A stretch of 64,000 bases of DNA, taken from positions 29,614,133 through 29,678,132 of the forward strand of contig CM067315.1 of assembly GCA_034231615.1 (NCBI GenBank), in the 5' to 3' direction. A program made the position numbers and the translations under genes. Below the pieces are notes generated by a model. It was not told the DNA's origin, searched no databases, and saw only the letters and a list, made by a program, of their open reading frames with translations. This stretch comes from Meghimatium bilineatum (taxonomy: Eukaryota > Mollusca > Gastropoda > Stylommatophora > Philomycidae). Shown piece by piece: positions 63,157-64,000 of this stretch; the first letter of the stretch is position 1; the number at the start of each line of letters is the position of its first letter.

Positions 63157-63232
63157 TGACTTTTACGGTGATTTTAATTGGTCAATTTGTGTTGAAAGCT
63201 AATGAAAATCACCAGAAAAGTGAGATGAGTCA
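63157..63232. mobile_element. Fold-back family D
   Basis: GACTTTTACGGTGATTTTAA and AATGAAAATCACCAGAAAAG are imperfect inverted repeats around a short spacer. One arm recurs at 46955-47000. Confidence 0.5.
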
Positions 63233-63429
63233 CTGTAGAAATGTAATTCTCAACAAGTATTTTATTGTATCAGTCCTGTATTTTTTGTTGTTGTTGTTCA
63301 CTAATGAAATATGGTTATAACAATAATTTGTATTTGGAATAACAGTTAAAAAACTTTTTAAACATATATTTATAAACCTAACAGCATTGATATCATTAAT
63401 CATGACCTTCACCTATAAAGACTTTCCAT

Positions 63430-63700
63430 TAGAATTAATTAGGAACCCATTCTTCTTCTTCTTCTTCAGCGTTCATTCTCAAACTCCCGCTGGATCTAGC
63501 AGAACGAACCCAATCGAGAAAGATTTTTCATTATTGTTTGGAGATCGGTTGGTCACTATTTATATACCTAGAATCTCATGCCAAAAAAAGCCAAGATGAC
63601 TCCAAGTTTATAAATAGTGATCAACCGAAACCCAACAATAAGCAAAAACGTAACGAATGGGGTCCTAATTAATTCTGTTGGAAGGTCTTCTGTAACGCCT
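63430..63700. mobile_element. Fold-back family C, most complete copy
   Basis: The left arm (GAATTAATTAGGAACCCAT, then 63516-63600 with GGTCACTATTTATATACC) is followed by its inverted right arm (CAAGTTTATAAATAGTGATC, AACGTAACGAATGGGGTCC, TAATTAATTC, to 63690). The two arms show that C is palindromic, like a MITE or foldback element. A truncated B sits in the left arm. Confidence 0.8.
63453..63506 (-). mobile_element. 5'-truncated family B SINE with TSD
   Basis: Only the 3' 54 bp of B (TTCTTCTTCTTCAGCGTTCA to CCCGCTGGATC), flanked by AACCCATTC (63444-63452) and AACCCAATC (63507-63515). A 5' truncation inside a TSD is the signature of LINE-type target-primed insertion. Confidence 0.85.
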
Positions 63701-63825
63701 CAATTAAATACACTACCTCATACATTACTCCGCGCCCATCTGAGATCATCTCAACCCCAAATTCAGGGAGCGCCTTCCACTCTCTCCCAAGTTAGTTTGG
63801 TGTCAACTGTTTTGAAAGAAGAGCA

Positions 63826-63976
63826 CTATCGAATACAGATGTGTCGGGCTATTTGCGAAAAAAACGGCGACACAACGCATTTCCATTCTCTGGACTACAT
63901 CCTGCTGGATATCTAGGAGCATTGTCCTGCTACAAGAGAGATCCAGCGGGAATTTGAGAATGAACATGAAGAAGAA
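63826..63976 (+). mobile_element. Family B SINE with exact TSD
   Basis: Plus copy with GAAAGAAGAGCA at 63814-63825 and 63977-63988. The right TSD merges with the GAA tail. The window ends shortly after. Confidence 0.9.
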
Positions 63977-64000
63977 GAAAGAAGAGCAGTGGTTTTCTCT

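Noticed and set aside
1-64000. Defence system, biosynthetic cluster or other multi-gene system
   Set aside because: No set of host genes was found; all convincing coding sequence belongs to decayed retrotransposons or a hAT transposon.

Overview
The window is non-coding DNA from an animal nuclear genome, packed with repeats. No intact host gene could be supported on either strand. All recognisable coding sequence comes from transposable elements: non-LTR retrotransposon (LINE) 3' ends carrying reverse-transcriptase or RNase H remnants, and one broken hAT transposase. The base is AT-rich, with many poly-C/G runs, several minisatellites of 0.2 to 2 kb, tRNA-derived SINEs and RTE-like LINE tails of GAT repeats. 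This fits a large invertebrate genome. A lophotrochozoan, probably a gastropod mollusc, is my inference from the style of the elements; I cannot prove it here.

Family names used here are my own labels. A: about 280 bp, starts near CGCCCGTGTGTTGCCG, ends GAACGAACGCAGAAGAAGAA; more than 40 copies or fragments. B: about 155-168 bp, starts CGCCGAAGACGGATGTGTC, ends GAACGCTGAAGAAGAAG; 19 copies. H: about 130 bp, related to the 3' half of A, one copy with an AAAC tail. tS: 265 bp tRNA-derived SINE. J: a second tRNA-headed SINE. E: about 320 bp element with a GATT/GTTT tail. F and G: a 92 bp and a 427 bp insertion. C: fold-back element, core GGTCACTATTTATATACTTG. D: a smaller fold-back element. Many A and B copies have 9-13 bp target-site duplications (TSDs) and a GAA-rich tail, so they were retroposed.

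Layout: 1-4 kb, RTE-like LINE pieces and A/B copies. 4.15-6.25 kb, a 49-bp satellite. 6.3-19.8 kb, dense A/B copies with a hAT MITE, element G and a 42-bp satellite. 19.8-22.8 kb, quiet. 22.8-30.5 kb, four tandem arrays (33, 29, 60 bp and GA-rich), tS copies and a LINE end. 31-38.7 kb, LINEs with RNase H remnants, one nested in E and one hit by A, and arrays of 32, 30, 53 and 36 bp. 39-44 kb, a hAT transposon relic interrupted by a LINE. 44.4-46.4 kb, a 21/19-bp satellite. 46.7-64 kb, more A/B/E/tS copies, smaller arrays and three LINE ends.

The genes do not form a pathway. What links the elements is parasitism among transposons: A and B share their 3' end with each other and, in outline, with LINE copies that also end in GAA repeats (24.85 and 41.9 kb). 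The simplest reading is that one LINE enzyme mobilises both. TSDs and nesting give a relative insertion order at more than ten sites.
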